Of a stretch of DNA of 64,000 nucleotides, positions 1-8,635 are shown piece after piece; the stretch's first letter is position 1, and every line of letters starts with the position of its first letter. Below the pieces are notes generated by a model. The model searched no databases. It was not told the origin of the DNA and saw only the letters and a list, made by a program, of their open reading frames with translations. Origin of the DNA: JASJAR01 sp038530285. Its GTDB lineage: Bacteria; Pseudomonadota; Alphaproteobacteria; Rhodobacterales; Rhodobacteraceae. The stretch is from contig JBCBCY010000017.1 of NCBI GenBank assembly GCA_038530285.1, positions 14,987 to 78,986 on the forward strand, in the 5' to 3' direction. The position numbers and the translations under genes were made by a program.

Positions 1-2
1 GC

Positions 3-101
3 CTTCTCTATCTCTGCCAGCTTCGCGGCCGCTCATTGGCCGTTGCACCTGCAAAGTTCGCGGCACAGATCGAAGGAGTTCTTGAGGAAAGCTATGGTTA
101 G
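3..101 (+). CDS. possible 3' end of a truncated CDS
   Basis: Frame 3 is open from the first base of the window to a TAG at 99-101 and would encode 32 residues ending in AAQIEGVLEESYG, an acidic amphipathic end that looks protein-like. No start is visible because the window begins inside it. Frame 1 is also open, to about 210, so the assignment is weak. I cannot name a family. Confidence 0.2.
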   Translation, partial: LLYLCQLRGRSLAVAPAKFAAQIEGVLEESYG

Positions 102-509
102 CACCGGACGACAATTGGCCAGCCAACAAGCCCTTAATCGCGGGCCCATTTTGAGCAAACAAATGAGGACAACGGTTGCCGGGGACGGCAGCTTCTTCCG
201 GCACACTTGACCTCCTGCGCCCTCACCTAGCGGACGCAGCGAATGTCCGGTTCGACGAGCCGCACTGCAGCATTTTGGTTAGGTGACGAGCGGCCGCTAA
301 GGGCCGTGCTTACATATGCGAATGTCGGCAAACTACGCTGTGCGGCTATCCATGCAGGGTGCAGCATTTGGAACTTTGGGCTCAGAGCGGTCATCCGACG
401 CTTTCGGTCAGGCATTTTTGCAGTTCGGCGGGGCGAAGCGGGCTTTCGCCGCGGTCTGCCCGAAGGTCCGTTTTCCTAGGGCTAGTGCCGGCGTGACCGC
501 TTATGCAAA
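102..509. other. gene-poor stretch with degenerate repeat
   Basis: No convincing gene is seen here; the short open frames lack a ribosome binding site and protein-like composition. The stretch includes the motif AGCGGACGCAGCGAATGTCC near 230 and one arm of a degenerate direct repeat at 378-408 that recurs near 1.65 kb. Such decayed GC-rich intergenic repeats are familiar from roseobacter genomes. Confidence 0.5.
378..408. repeat. degenerate direct repeat, copy 1
   Basis: Aligns with 1635-1665 over 31 positions. The last 15 bases, TCCGACGCTTTCGGT, are identical in both copies, and the blocks GGGCTC and CGGTC also match. The copies flank the exonuclease-BRCT gene. Function is unknown. Confidence 0.6.
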
Positions 510-1379
510 TTAGGAAAGTGTAACGAGTTCCTTGAAGTCGGTCTCGCGGATGATGCGCAGCGGTTGACCCGCCTCGACCAACTCTTCCGCCTTTCGATGC
601 TTCGACGACTTGTCGTGACCTGCCAACTTCGTTACGTCCATATCACCCACGACAAGCATGGTCGTCTTCTTGGTGATGCTGTTCGCGACGTTGCAGCCTA
701 CGGAAGCCGCAAGGTCTGCGGCCTCACGGCGCGGTATCTCAAGCGCACCTGTGAATACGATGACTTCGCCTGTAAGTGGACCATCCGGGTTCCCGTCGCG
801 TGTGATCGCAGCCGAACCACTCGATGACCTCGATGACGGGTCGATGGGTTGCAGGACACGCTTCTGGATTGCATCGAGATCGAGCCCGCTCTCCTGCATC
901 GCGGCGAGCATAACGTGCCCCGCAGCCTTTGCATCCTCAAGCGCATTGTGGTGGTCAAAGTTGTATCCGATCAGCTTGCAGACGTTCGCAAGGCCGTAGC
1001 CTGACTTCGCACATTCAGCCCATATCCTCCGGGCGACGCGAGCCGAGTCGAGCCAAGTGCAGACCGGGACCGGGATTGACGAGCGACCTGCCGCTTGATG
1101 CATCGCGACGCGGTCGAAGTGTGTATGGGTGACAACGACCATTGACCCGAGGAAGCGTTCGAGGTCTGCTGCGGCGTCCTTGAACGTCGGCGCACTTTGG
1201 ACATCGCTTTCTGTGATGCCGTGGATCGACATGTTGACGGGATCGAAGAAGTCGTCCGGGTCAATGAGCGTGTACCATTCAGACGCGAGTGCACCGTTCT
1301 CGAAGGCAGCTACACCGATTGAGCAGATCGAAGCCATGTCGGCGTTTGCGGTTTCAACGTCGATGGCAACGAAGCTCAT
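510..1379 (-). CDS. DEDDh 3'-5' exonuclease with C-terminal BRCT domain
   Basis: Predicted DnaQ-like exonuclease of 289 residues. The N-terminal domain starts at once with FVAIDVET, giving the metal-binding Asp7 and Glu9 (ExoI), followed by HTHFDRVA (ExoII) and HNALEDAKAAG (ExoIII with the catalytic His of the DEDDh type). Residues about 204-289 form a BRCT-like domain as in bacterial DNA ligase. The combination suggests a role in DNA repair or nick and end processing rather than as a polymerase III subunit. I chose the ATG at 1379, preceded by AAAGGAA, because the exonuclease fold begins directly there; an ATG 29 codons upstream would add a non-conserved leader. It stands alone between repeat-bearing gaps, which fits accessory DNA. 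Confidence 0.85.
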   Translation of the reverse strand: MSFVAIDVETANADMASICSIGVAAFENGALASEWYTLIDPDDFFDPVNMSIHGITESDVQSAPTFKDAAADLERFLGSMVVVTHTHFDRVAMHQAAGRSSIPVPVCTWLDSARVARRIWAECAKSGYGLANVCKLIGYNFDHHNALEDAKAAGHVMLAAMQESGLDLDAIQKRVLQPIDPSSRSSSGSAAITRDGNPDGPLTGEVIVFTGALEIPRREAADLAASVGCNVANSITKKTTMLVVGDMDVTKLAGHDKSSKHRKAEELVEAGQPLRIIRETDFKELVTLS

Positions 1380-1774
1380 AGCGGCGGCAATTCCTTTATG
1401 GTTTAGCGCGCAGGATAACGAGCCAGGTCTCGTCTGCCAACTTCCCCGGTTGATCCATCCACCCAATGGCAGCCATACAAGACGACGAAGTGAAACGAAT
1501 TAGTTGTTGCAGCATCGTCCTCGCGCGCTTCGAAAATGGTCCTGCGAGAGGATCTCAAGGCAAACAGAACACCTAGTGCGCTTAACAAATCCGCGGAAGC
1601 TGCCGTTCATGCCGAGCCCAGCATCGTTGGGTCTGGGCTCTCACCGGTCCTCCGACGCTTTCGGTAGGACTTGTTCGCCCCTGAAAGCTCCTGAGGTCGG
1701 CTTGGCGGACGAAGCGGACATCGGCCTGAAAAGCACCAGTGTCCACTTCGGGTTAGTCCAATTCCTAACCAAGT
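1380..1774. other. intergenic stretch with second repeat copy
   Basis: No supported gene. It contains the second copy of the degenerate repeat (1635-1665) and the motif AAGCGGACAT near 1715. It lies upstream of the exonuclease gene and downstream of the VTT-type gene, so it may hold the exonuclease promoter, but I see no clear -35/-10 pair. Confidence 0.45.
1635..1665. repeat. degenerate direct repeat, copy 2
   Basis: Partner of 378-408, sharing a perfect 15-base core ending at 1665. See that entry. Confidence 0.6.
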
Positions 1775-2431
1775 TCAGAATTGAAGGCCGAGAAAAATGA
1801 CGGCCAATGGTACTGGTGAGACAGCAAGAATGACCGTTAGGAACGTTGAAATTGGTGTGAATATTCCGCTCAACCCCGCGATGATCATGATGCCACCGCC
1901 GCCACCGATAATGGAGTTACCCGGCGTGTTCACTGCGACCGCTATCGCCAAATATCGATATCGCAGGGCAAGGCGAACAACCCGTCTTGACTGTCCTTCA
2001 AGCAGCGTCGCGACACGCTCATTCTTTGACAAAGGTGCGGCTCGGGCCACCAAGCTCGCCGCACGTCGCAGCCCCAAAACCCACAATACACGCTCCAACG
2101 CAGCGATTGGCAGAAACCGTCCGATTGTAAAGGCCAGCATCATGGCGGCAACCGTACAGACATAGACCAGTGGCGCAATTGCCGCGCCGAAAGCTGCGAG
2201 CAGAGCAATGCCGATTTCTGCTCCCGGCACAAACGGGATTGCAAGAAGCACGACATAAGCCACGGCACCGATCATGATGGCCTTGTGGACCTGTTGTTCA
2301 TTGTCGGGCCGGATCTGCAGGTCCAGCGCATCACGGATCATGTGCACGCCCCATGTGGCCAGCACGATGAACCCAATCAGGATACCAATCTTAAGAATCA
2401 GGCCTCCCAGACTTAATCCTTGAGGCTTCAT
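1775..2431 (-). CDS. VTT/TVP38-like inner-membrane protein
   Basis: A 218-residue multi-spanning membrane protein. After an N-terminal membrane segment there is a block reading FVPGAEIGIALLAAFG and then AMMLAFTIGRFLP, which resembles the re-entrant 'PG...G' and 'GR' elements of the VTT (DedA/TVP38/TMEM64) superfamily, whose members are linked to lipid scrambling or transport. The stretch NTPGNSIIGGGGGIMII supplies a second glycine-rich half. The ATG at 2431 lies 8 bases after the stop of the upstream gene, so the two are probably co-transcribed; a start further upstream would overlap that gene. The superfamily assignment is by pattern only and the substrate is unknown. Confidence 0.6.
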   Translation of the reverse strand: MKPQGLSLGGLILKIGILIGFIVLATWGVHMIRDALDLQIRPDNEQQVHKAIMIGAVAYVVLLAIPFVPGAEIGIALLAAFGAAIAPLVYVCTVAAMMLAFTIGRFLPIAALERVLWVLGLRRAASLVARAAPLSKNERVATLLEGQSRRVVRLALRYRYLAIAVAVNTPGNSIIGGGGGIMIIAGLSGIFTPISTFLTVILAVSPVPLAVIFLGLQF

Positions 2432-2439
2432 AGGAGCGC

Positions 2440-2916
2440 TCAGCCGGATACCGCCTCTGGCAAGATTGCCACCCCAGCACCCCTGACGTGAATTTGGTTC
2501 GTCCAGTACCAACGCCGCGTCGTCCAAGTCAGGTCAATCGCCAATTCGTCCCCTTCAAGCGTGCCGTACCAAACCACAGTGTGCGGGGCATCGGGGCAAA
2601 GCGCCGTGGCGGTAAAGTGAATCACCCCGTCGATTTCCTTGGTCAAGTATTCGGACCAGCTAAAATTGCAGTATTGTTCGCAATCAACAGATTGGAACGT
2701 GCCTTCGCGAAAAATGATTTCGTCTTCCAACTCTGCACTACTCGCGAGGTCTGTTCCCGATACGCTGAACGAAATCCCATCCAACGCGCCTGACGCCGTC
2801 CAATCGCCTTCCGGCACCGCGAGGTCGGGAATGTCTTCATTCATCACTGTCAGCGTTGCGGCACCGGTGCCAAAGGTTGCAGCTGCAATTGCAGCAATTT
2901 GCAAAATCTGAGGCAT
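2440..2916 (-). CDS. small exported protein of unknown function
   Basis: A 158-residue protein with an alanine-rich N-terminal signal-like segment (residues 1-22) and a mature part rich in acidic residues and tryptophans, including the run DLTWTTRRWYWTNQIHV. Two cysteines near the middle (CEQYC) may form a disulfide, in keeping with export. GGGAGG lies directly upstream of the ATG. It is the first gene of a two-gene unit with the VTT-like membrane protein. I do not recognise a family. Confidence 0.6.
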   Translation of the reverse strand: MPQILQIAAIAAATFGTGAATLTVMNEDIPDLAVPEGDWTASGALDGISFSVSGTDLASSAELEDEIIFREGTFQSVDCEQYCNFSWSEYLTKEIDGVIHFTATALCPDAPHTVVWYGTLEGDELAIDLTWTTRRWYWTNQIHVRGAGVAILPEAVSG

Positions 2917-3201
2917 GAACGGCTCCCTCCCTAAAAAATTCAGTCTGACTGGTACCCGTTATGGCTCAAATGCCTGTGCAGGCAAGACAAATAAAAAGGC
3001 TGGGGCTTGCATCGGTAGAATGCAGGACCTTCTACAAAGGCGATAGTTTCGTCCGGCCCATAGAAATGAGCATTCGCTACATCTTGGACCCCGAAACGAG
3101 GCGTTCGCTGCGACACAGAAAATCGACACTTTGGGCTCAAGCCCACCCTTCGCTGCACAAAGCAAACACCGCGGCTCGTCGCACCTTCCGCGCAATCCGC
3201 C
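2917..3201. other. intergenic gap, degenerate repeat-like sequence
   Basis: No supported gene. The text around 3065-3165, with CATTCGCTACAT, GCGTTCGCTGCGACACAG and TTTGGGCTCAAGCCCA, resembles the decayed repeats at 0.4 and 1.6 kb. GGGCTCAAGCCC is itself a short palindrome. Confidence 0.35.
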
Positions 3202-4668
3202 TCACGCCCTCAAAACCGCTTCGGCCTCAATCTCTACCCGGTAGCCACCGATCAGGCCCGCCACCACCACCAGCGTATTGGCCGGTTTGACCGCACCGAA
3301 CACCCGCCCATGGGCGCGGCTGATTGCTTCGACGTCGGCCTCATCGGTGATGTAGATCCGCGTGCGCACGACGTCTTCGGCGCCTGCCCCAAGGGTCGAC
3401 AGGGCCGCCAATATCTTGTCGATGACGTAAGTTGTCTGGGCGCCTGCATCGTCGGGGGCCACGACCCGGTCCGCCCCCGCCGTCGCGGTGGTGCCTGACA
3501 CCAGCACCCGGTCGCCGATCCGCTGGGCGCGCGCGTAGCCTGCGATGTCTTCCCACTGCGACCCGCTTAAAACGCGGGTGCCGCCCGCCCGGTGCGGGGC
3601 CGGTTCCGCCTGATGCAACAGGGGCATCGCATCCAGATGATGGCTCAGATCGCCCGAGGCTGTCAGGAAAGGCGGCTTGCGGTATTCATCACCGCAATCG
3701 CCCGGCACCTCGGTCGTAGCGGCAAAGGCCGCGTTCAAAGCCGCATGATCCGCCTCATCCAGCGCAAATCCGAAAAGCGCCAGATTGTCGCCTGCATGCA
3801 TCCGCTCGCCCAACCGCGCGCCGACGATCACACCGGCCACCGACGGGTGATCCAAGACCCAGCGGGTCGCCACATTGGCAATCGACACCCCGTGCTTTTC
3901 CGCAATCACCGCCGCCGCGCGCAAAATGCCCTGAAACGCGTCCCAACCGCCTGCAGTTTCAATAAACCGGCGGTATTTCATCTTCGACCAATCCGCGATC
4001 TCTGCCGGATCGGGCTGGCCCAACCAACGCTCGGATAAAAACCCGCCACACAGGGTGCCATAGGCCAAAAGCCGCGCCCCTGTCTGGGCGCACAGCGCCG
4101 ACAATGCCCCTGCAGCGCGCCGATCAACCAAAGAGAACGACACCTGATTGGTCAGCACCGGCACGCCGTCAGCCAAGGCGACCTGCAGATGGGCGGCATC
4201 GAAATTGGTCACCCCGATTTCGCCAATCAGGCCTTCGGCACGCAGAGCGGTCATCTCATGCAGGGCATCAAGCCAGGCGGGATGCTCAAAACTCCACCAA
4301 TGAAACTGCAACAGATCGACGCGGTCCACGCCAAGCCGGTCCAGCCTTTCGTGCACCCCCGCGCGCACGATATCGCGCGTCATCGGCCCCGGCGCGGGGC
4401 ACCATTTGGTAAAGGCCAGCGGGCGCGGCGACAGACCCTGGCTCAGAAGCCGCCCGGCGATGATCTCGGACGTGCCGTAGTGATCCGCCATATCGAAGGT
4501 ATCAAAACCCTGGGCGGCATAATCGGCCAGCCAGCCCGCCCCGGTCTCAGGATCGATCAGCGCACCGTCCTTTTCGATATCCGCGACCTGCCACAGGCCG
4601 GTGACGACCCGCGACATGTCAATCCCGTCAGACAGGCGTATCCGCTCGGGGCGGTCCGCATTTGCCAC
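3202..4668 (-). CDS. aldo/keto reductase fused to a RidA-type domain
   Basis: A 488-residue two-domain protein. Residues about 10-330 are an aldo/keto reductase: FDMADHYG supplies the catalytic Asp and Tyr, FTKWC the Lys and LLQFHWW the His. Residues about 365-488 are a RidA/YjgF/Rid-family domain (RIGDRVLVSGTTA, ending in VEIEAEAVLRA), a family that hydrolyses reactive enamines and imines. The start is GTG with GGAGGG upstream. It is transcribed away from the transporter operon beginning at 4787. Its AKR part is clearly paralogous to the AKR at 5158 (shared GGFL-RWLGQPDP and KHGVSIA-VAT-WVL). The substrate is unknown; the fusion suggests an unstable imine or enol product (inference). Confidence 0.85.
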   Translation of the reverse strand: MANADRPERIRLSDGIDMSRVVTGLWQVADIEKDGALIDPETGAGWLADYAAQGFDTFDMADHYGTSEIIAGRLLSQGLSPRPLAFTKWCPAPGPMTRDIVRAGVHERLDRLGVDRVDLLQFHWWSFEHPAWLDALHEMTALRAEGLIGEIGVTNFDAAHLQVALADGVPVLTNQVSFSLVDRRAAGALSALCAQTGARLLAYGTLCGGFLSERWLGQPDPAEIADWSKMKYRRFIETAGGWDAFQGILRAAAVIAEKHGVSIANVATRWVLDHPSVAGVIVGARLGERMHAGDNLALFGFALDEADHAALNAAFAATTEVPGDCGDEYRKPPFLTASGDLSHHLDAMPLLHQAEPAPHRAGGTRVLSGSQWEDIAGYARAQRIGDRVLVSGTTATAGADRVVAPDDAGAQTTYVIDKILAALSTLGAGAEDVVRTRIYITDEADVEAISRAHGRVFGAVKPANTLVVVAGLIGGYRVEIEAEAVLRA

Positions 4669-4734
4669 TGCCGCAGCCCTCCAATTGCGCGGGCAGGCGC
4701 AGTTCCCCCTTGAGGGCCGCCCGGCTTCCGCTAA

Positions 4735-4749
4735 CCTGCCAAAGGTAGG
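4735..4749. promoter_or_regulatory. candidate operator palindrome between divergent genes
   Basis: CCTGCCAAAGGTAGG is an inverted repeat with one mismatched pair around AAA. It lies in the 118-base gap between the divergent AKR-RidA gene and the transporter operon, where a shared regulator could bind. The position is suggestive but the repeat is short. Confidence 0.3.
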
Positions 4750-4786
4750 ACAGGGGCGAACCCCGCGTCCAGCACTTGGGGGTGGT

Positions 4787-5161
4787 ATGGGTCAAAACGA
4801 CGAGGCGGGCGAATTCTGGCTTTACGATCTGACGGTTGAGACCGTGCTGGATGGCCGCACACCCGTCTGCCGCCATATCGAAGGCGAAGGCTTCCGGGTC
4901 GAAGGCGAAGCCCTGGTGTTTGACGAAGGCGCGCGCGTGTCGATGTATGCGCTGGCCGCCCTTCTGCCGCTTCTGCCCGCCAAACAGCGCCCGACCGACC
5001 CCGCCGACTGGATGAGCACGGACGCCGAGGTCGCCTGCCCCGATCCCCATTGCGGCGGGCGGTTCCGGATCACCCGGGGGGCCAAACGGCGGTTCACCCA
5101 TGCGGGCACCACCGGCCTGCCGGATGCGCGCGGCACGCCCCATTGGCAGGGCGACGAATGA
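4787..5161 (+). CDS. TIGR04076-like small protein
   Basis: A 124-residue soluble protein. DLTVETVLDGRTPVCRHIEG, then ALAALLPLLPAKQR, DPADWM and ACPDPHCGGRFRITR follow the pattern I associate with the TIGR04076 family, whose function is unknown. The cysteines at CRH and ACPDPHC could bind a metal. The ATG at 4787 follows a GGGGGTGG ribosome binding site. The stop overlaps the start of the next aldo/keto reductase (ATGA), so it is the first gene of the transporter operon. The link with an AKR and a Liv-type transporter suggests a role in handling the imported compound. Confidence 0.75.
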   Translation: MGQNDEAGEFWLYDLTVETVLDGRTPVCRHIEGEGFRVEGEALVFDEGARVSMYALAALLPLLPAKQRPTDPADWMSTDAEVACPDPHCGGRFRITRGAKRRFTHAGTTGLPDARGTPHWQGDE

Positions 5162-6234
5162 GCGTCACCCGCACCACGCTGCGTCCGGGCTATGACATTT
5201 CGCGGGTGATCCGGGGCGGTTGGCAATTGGCCGGCGATCACGGGGCCGTTGACCGGGCCGAGGCCACCCGCGACATGGAAGCCTTTGTCGATGCCGGCAT
5301 CACCACCTTCGATTGCGCCGATATCTATGTGGGCGTCGAAGAGATGATCGGCGATTTCATCGGCGATCTGCGCCGCCGCCGGGGGGCCAAAGCCGCGGCC
5401 CGCGCGCAAGTCCACACCAAGCTGGTGCCCGATCTGGGGCTTTTGGAAAACCTGACGGAACCACAGGTCACCGCGATCATCGACCGATCCCTGAAACGGT
5501 TGCAGATCGAGCAGTTGCACCTGGTGCAATATTACTGGTGGGACGTCACCCTGGGCGATCCGACCGTGGGGATGTCGGCCCTGATGCGCGCCCAAGAGCA
5601 GGGCAAGATCGCCCATATCGGTGTCACAAATTGGGACATCGCCGAAACCGCGCCCCTGATCGAAGCGGGCGCTGACCTGGTCTCAACCCAGGTACAATAT
5701 TCGCTTTTGGACCGACGGCCCGAACACGGGCTGGCGGCATGGGCCGGGGCCAATGGGATCGGGCTTTTGTGCTACGGCACGCTGGCGGGCGGGTTTCTGA
5801 CCGACCGCTGGCTGGGCCAGCCCGATCCGGGGTTTGCCTTTGAAAACCGCAGCCTGGTGAAGTACCGGCTGATCATCGACGAGCTTGGCCCCTGGGAGAT
5901 ATTCCAGACCTTGCTGGCCGCGCTCAAATCCATCGGTGACAAACACGGCGTGTCCATCGCCTCGGTCGCGACGGCCTGGGTGCTGACCCGCCCCGGCGTG
6001 GCCGCGGCCATCGTCGGTGCACGCTACGCCCGGCACCTGCCCCAGACCTTGCAGGTCTTCGATGTGGCGCTCGACGCGGATGATCTTGCCGCCATCGACG
6101 CGGTGCTCAGCGCCGCCGCCAGCCCGCAAGGGCCTGTCTTCGGGCTGGAACGCGACCGGACCGGGCGCCATGGCCGGATCATGAAATACAACCTCAACAC
6201 CAAGCCTGACGACAAGGTCCTGGGGCATGGTTGA
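5158..6234 (+). CDS. aldo/keto reductase, catalytic His replaced
   Basis: A 358-residue NAD(P)H-dependent aldo/keto reductase. FDCADIYVG supplies Asp and Tyr and HTKLVPD the Lys, but the usual His motif reads LVQYYWW where the paralogue at 3202 has LLQFHWW, so the tetrad His appears to be Tyr. The NADP-binding end (KHGVSIASVATAWVL, AIVGARYARHL) is intact. The ATG overlaps the preceding stop and the gene overlaps livG by 8 bases, giving tight translational coupling to the transporter. It lacks the RidA domain of its divergent paralogue. It may act on an imported sugar- or aldehyde-like compound (inference). Confidence 0.88.
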   Translation: MSVTRTTLRPGYDISRVIRGGWQLAGDHGAVDRAEATRDMEAFVDAGITTFDCADIYVGVEEMIGDFIGDLRRRRGAKAAARAQVHTKLVPDLGLLENLTEPQVTAIIDRSLKRLQIEQLHLVQYYWWDVTLGDPTVGMSALMRAQEQGKIAHIGVTNWDIAETAPLIEAGADLVSTQVQYSLLDRRPEHGLAAWAGANGIGLLCYGTLAGGFLTDRWLGQPDPGFAFENRSLVKYRLIIDELGPWEIFQTLLAALKSIGDKHGVSIASVATAWVLTRPGVAAAIVGARYARHLPQTLQVFDVALDADDLAAIDAVLSAAASPQGPVFGLERDRTGRHGRIMKYNLNTKPDDKVLGHG

Positions 6235-7000
6235 GCCGATCCTGCGCCTTGACGCGGTGTCGCGGTCCTTCGGGTCGCTCAAAGCGGTGAATGCCGTGTC
6301 GCTCGACATCCGCGCCGGTGCCATCACCGGGCTGATCGGCCCAAATGGCGCGGGCAAATCGACCCTGTTCAACCTGTTGACCGGGGCGCTGAAGCCCGAC
6401 GCGGGGCGTGTCACGCTGAAAGGTCGCGACATCACCGGGCTGTCGCCAGACCGGCTGTTCGCCATGGGGCTGGGCCGCACCTTTCAGATCCCGCGGCCCT
6501 TTGCGCGCATGTCGGTTTTGGAAAACGTCATGCTGGCCCCCCTGGCGCAGGTGGGCGAGACCATCACGGGGCCGTTTTTGTCCCGCAAACGCATGCGCGC
6601 AGAAGAGGTCCGCATCCGCGCCAAGGCGCTTGACGTGCTGGAGTTTGTGACCCTTGGCCCCCTGGCCGATCACCCGGCTGGCAAGATCTCGGGCGGGCAG
6701 ATGAAATTGCTGGAACTCGCCCGCGTGCTGATGGGCGACCCCGCGCTGATCTTGCTGGATGAACCTGCCGCCGGGGTGAACCCGGTCCTGACCCAGACCC
6801 TGATCGAGAAGATCGAAGAGCTGAACCGGCAGGGCACCAGTTTCGTGATCATCGAACACGATATGGATTTCGTGATGCGCCATTGCGACCCCGTGATCGC
6901 GCTGGCCGAAGGGGCGGTTGTGTTTGAAGGCACCGCCCGCGAAGCGATGGCAAACCCGGTGCTTCTGGACGCCTATCTGGGGGCCACGACCGATGGCTGA
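6227..7000 (+). CDS. livG: branched-chain-amino-acid-type ABC transporter ATPase (LivG-like)
   Basis: A 257-residue ATPase of the HAAT importer family. Visible motifs are Walker A GPNGAGKST (residues about 40-48), the signature SGGQ about 150, Walker B LILLDEPAAGVNP and the switch His in VIIEHDMDFV. The length and the insert after LGRTFQIPRPF are typical of LivG. It is the first transporter gene of the operon and overlaps both neighbours. The transported substrate cannot be read from the ATPase; the linked AKR genes suggest something other than plain leucine. Confidence 0.92.
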   Translation: MVEPILRLDAVSRSFGSLKAVNAVSLDIRAGAITGLIGPNGAGKSTLFNLLTGALKPDAGRVTLKGRDITGLSPDRLFAMGLGRTFQIPRPFARMSVLENVMLAPLAQVGETITGPFLSRKRMRAEEVRIRAKALDVLEFVTLGPLADHPAGKISGGQMKLLELARVLMGDPALILLDEPAAGVNPVLTQTLIEKIEELNRQGTSFVIIEHDMDFVMRHCDPVIALAEGAVVFEGTAREAMANPVLLDAYLGATTDG

Positions 7001-7724
7001 CCCGGTCTTGAACATCAAAAACCTGACTGCGGGCTATGTGCCCGACCTGCCCATTTTGCATGACGTGTCCCTGACCGCGCGGGCGGGACAGATCACGCTG
7101 ATCATCGGGCCCAACGGGGCGGGCAAATCCACCCTGATCAAGGCGGTCGCGGGGCTGTTGCCGGTCACGGCGGGCCGCGTTTTGCACGACGGCACCGACA
7201 TCACGGGGCTGAAACCCGACGCGCTGGCCGCCCATGCGATCGCCTATGTGCCCCAGACCGACAACATCTTTCGCAGCCTCACGATTCGCCAGAACCTCGA
7301 CCTGGCGATGCGGCGTGCGAAGGTGGACGCACCCGCCACGCTGGACCGGCTTTATGCGCAATTTCCGGCCCTGGCAGACAAATCCCGCGACAAGGCGGGG
7401 TCGCTGTCGGGCGGGCAACGCCAGTTTCTGGCCGTGGCCATGGCGCTGGCCGCCGCCCCGCGCCTGATCTTGATGGATGAGCCTTCCGCCGGGCTGTCAC
7501 CCAAGGCCGCGGGTGAGGTTCTGGCCCACACCCGCGCCCTGACCGAAACCGGTGTGTCGGTGATCCTGGTCGAGCAAAACGTCAACCAAGCCCTGCGCAT
7601 TGCAGATCATTGCTACATCCTGGCCGAGGGGCGCAATCAGGTCGATGGACCCGCTGCTGACCTGATGGCCGATGACGTGGTGGGCCGGATCTATCTGGGC
7701 GGTCACCGGGTGCGCGCGTCATGA
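6993..7724 (+). CDS. livF: branched-chain-amino-acid-type ABC transporter ATPase (LivF-like)
   Basis: The second ATPase of the importer, 243 residues. Walker A is GPNGAGKST, the signature LSGGQRQ and Walker B LILMDEPSAGLSP, followed by VEQNV as in LivF proteins. The ATG at 6993 overlaps the end of livG. LivG and LivF are expected to form the cytoplasmic ATPase heterodimer that drives the LivH/LivM channel. Confidence 0.92.
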   Translation: MADPVLNIKNLTAGYVPDLPILHDVSLTARAGQITLIIGPNGAGKSTLIKAVAGLLPVTAGRVLHDGTDITGLKPDALAAHAIAYVPQTDNIFRSLTIRQNLDLAMRRAKVDAPATLDRLYAQFPALADKSRDKAGSLSGGQRQFLAVAMALAAAPRLILMDEPSAGLSPKAAGEVLAHTRALTETGVSVILVEQNVNQALRIADHCYILAEGRNQVDGPAADLMADDVVGRIYLGGHRVRAS

Positions 7725-8635
7725 TCCAGCCGATGTTAGACGGGATCCTCACGGGGTCTTACATCTCGCTGGGGGCCATTGGCCTGACTCTGGTCATGCA
7801 TATACTGCGGTTTGCGAATTTTTCCCATGCCGAGCTTTTGTCCCTGGGGGCCTATGTGGCCTTGGTGTTTGACGCGCTCTTTGGCGCGCTGGTGCCAGTT
7901 TTTGGGGAAAAACTGGGCGCCCTGTCGCTGACCGGGGCGCTGCTGGCGGCCACAGTCGTGTCGATGGTGCTGACCGGGCTGTCGGCGCTAGTCATCGACC
8001 GGCTGGTCTTCAAACGCGTCCGCGAAAAGGGCCAGGAGCTGTCGATGGTCTTTGCCAGCTTCGGCATGGCCCTGGTGATCCGCAACATCATCGGGCTTGT
8101 CTTCGGGCTCTCGCCAGAGCTTTATTCCAAAGACATCGCCTTTGCGGTCGTCCTCAGCCTTGATCCCTTGATCCTGGTGAAACCCGATCAGGTCTTCGTG
8201 CTGGTCGCGGCCCTTGTCCTGATGGGAATTCTGCATCTGGTCTTGTCGCGCACCACCTTCGGCTACGCCCTGCGCGCGGTGGCTGAAAACCCCACACTGG
8301 CCCAGGTCAACGGGGTGAACCTGGCGCGCACGATTATGTGGGTCTGGCTGATCGGCGGGGGGCTGGCGGCCGTCGCGGGCGTATTTTATGGGCTGAGCCA
8401 CCAGATCATCCCGGTGATGGGCCGCGATCTGGTCCTGCCGATCTTTGCCGCAACCATCGTCGGCGGCATCGGGTCGGTCTACGGCGCCGTCCTGGGTGGC
8501 TTCACCGTCGGGATTGCCTCGAACATGGCTGTCTTGATCCTGCCCTCGGGCTATACGCCATCTGTCCCGTTCCTTTTGATCCTGCTGGTGCTGATGCTGC
8601 GCCCCAACGGGCTGTTTGGCGAGGCCCGCGCATGA
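7721..8635 (+). CDS. livH: ABC transporter permease (LivH-like)
   Basis: A 304-residue inner-membrane permease with about eight hydrophobic segments. The opening LDGILTGSYISLGAIGLTLV and the loop YALRAVAENPTLAQVNGVN are hallmarks of LivH-type permeases; the latter contacts the ATPase. The start overlaps livF (ATGA). A C-terminal LMLRPNGLFGE is the usual family ending. Confidence 0.92.
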   Translation: MIQPMLDGILTGSYISLGAIGLTLVMHILRFANFSHAELLSLGAYVALVFDALFGALVPVFGEKLGALSLTGALLAATVVSMVLTGLSALVIDRLVFKRVREKGQELSMVFASFGMALVIRNIIGLVFGLSPELYSKDIAFAVVLSLDPLILVKPDQVFVLVAALVLMGILHLVLSRTTFGYALRAVAENPTLAQVNGVNLARTIMWVWLIGGGLAAVAGVFYGLSHQIIPVMGRDLVLPIFAATIVGGIGSVYGAVLGGFTVGIASNMAVLILPSGYTPSVPFLLILLVLMLRPNGLFGEARA

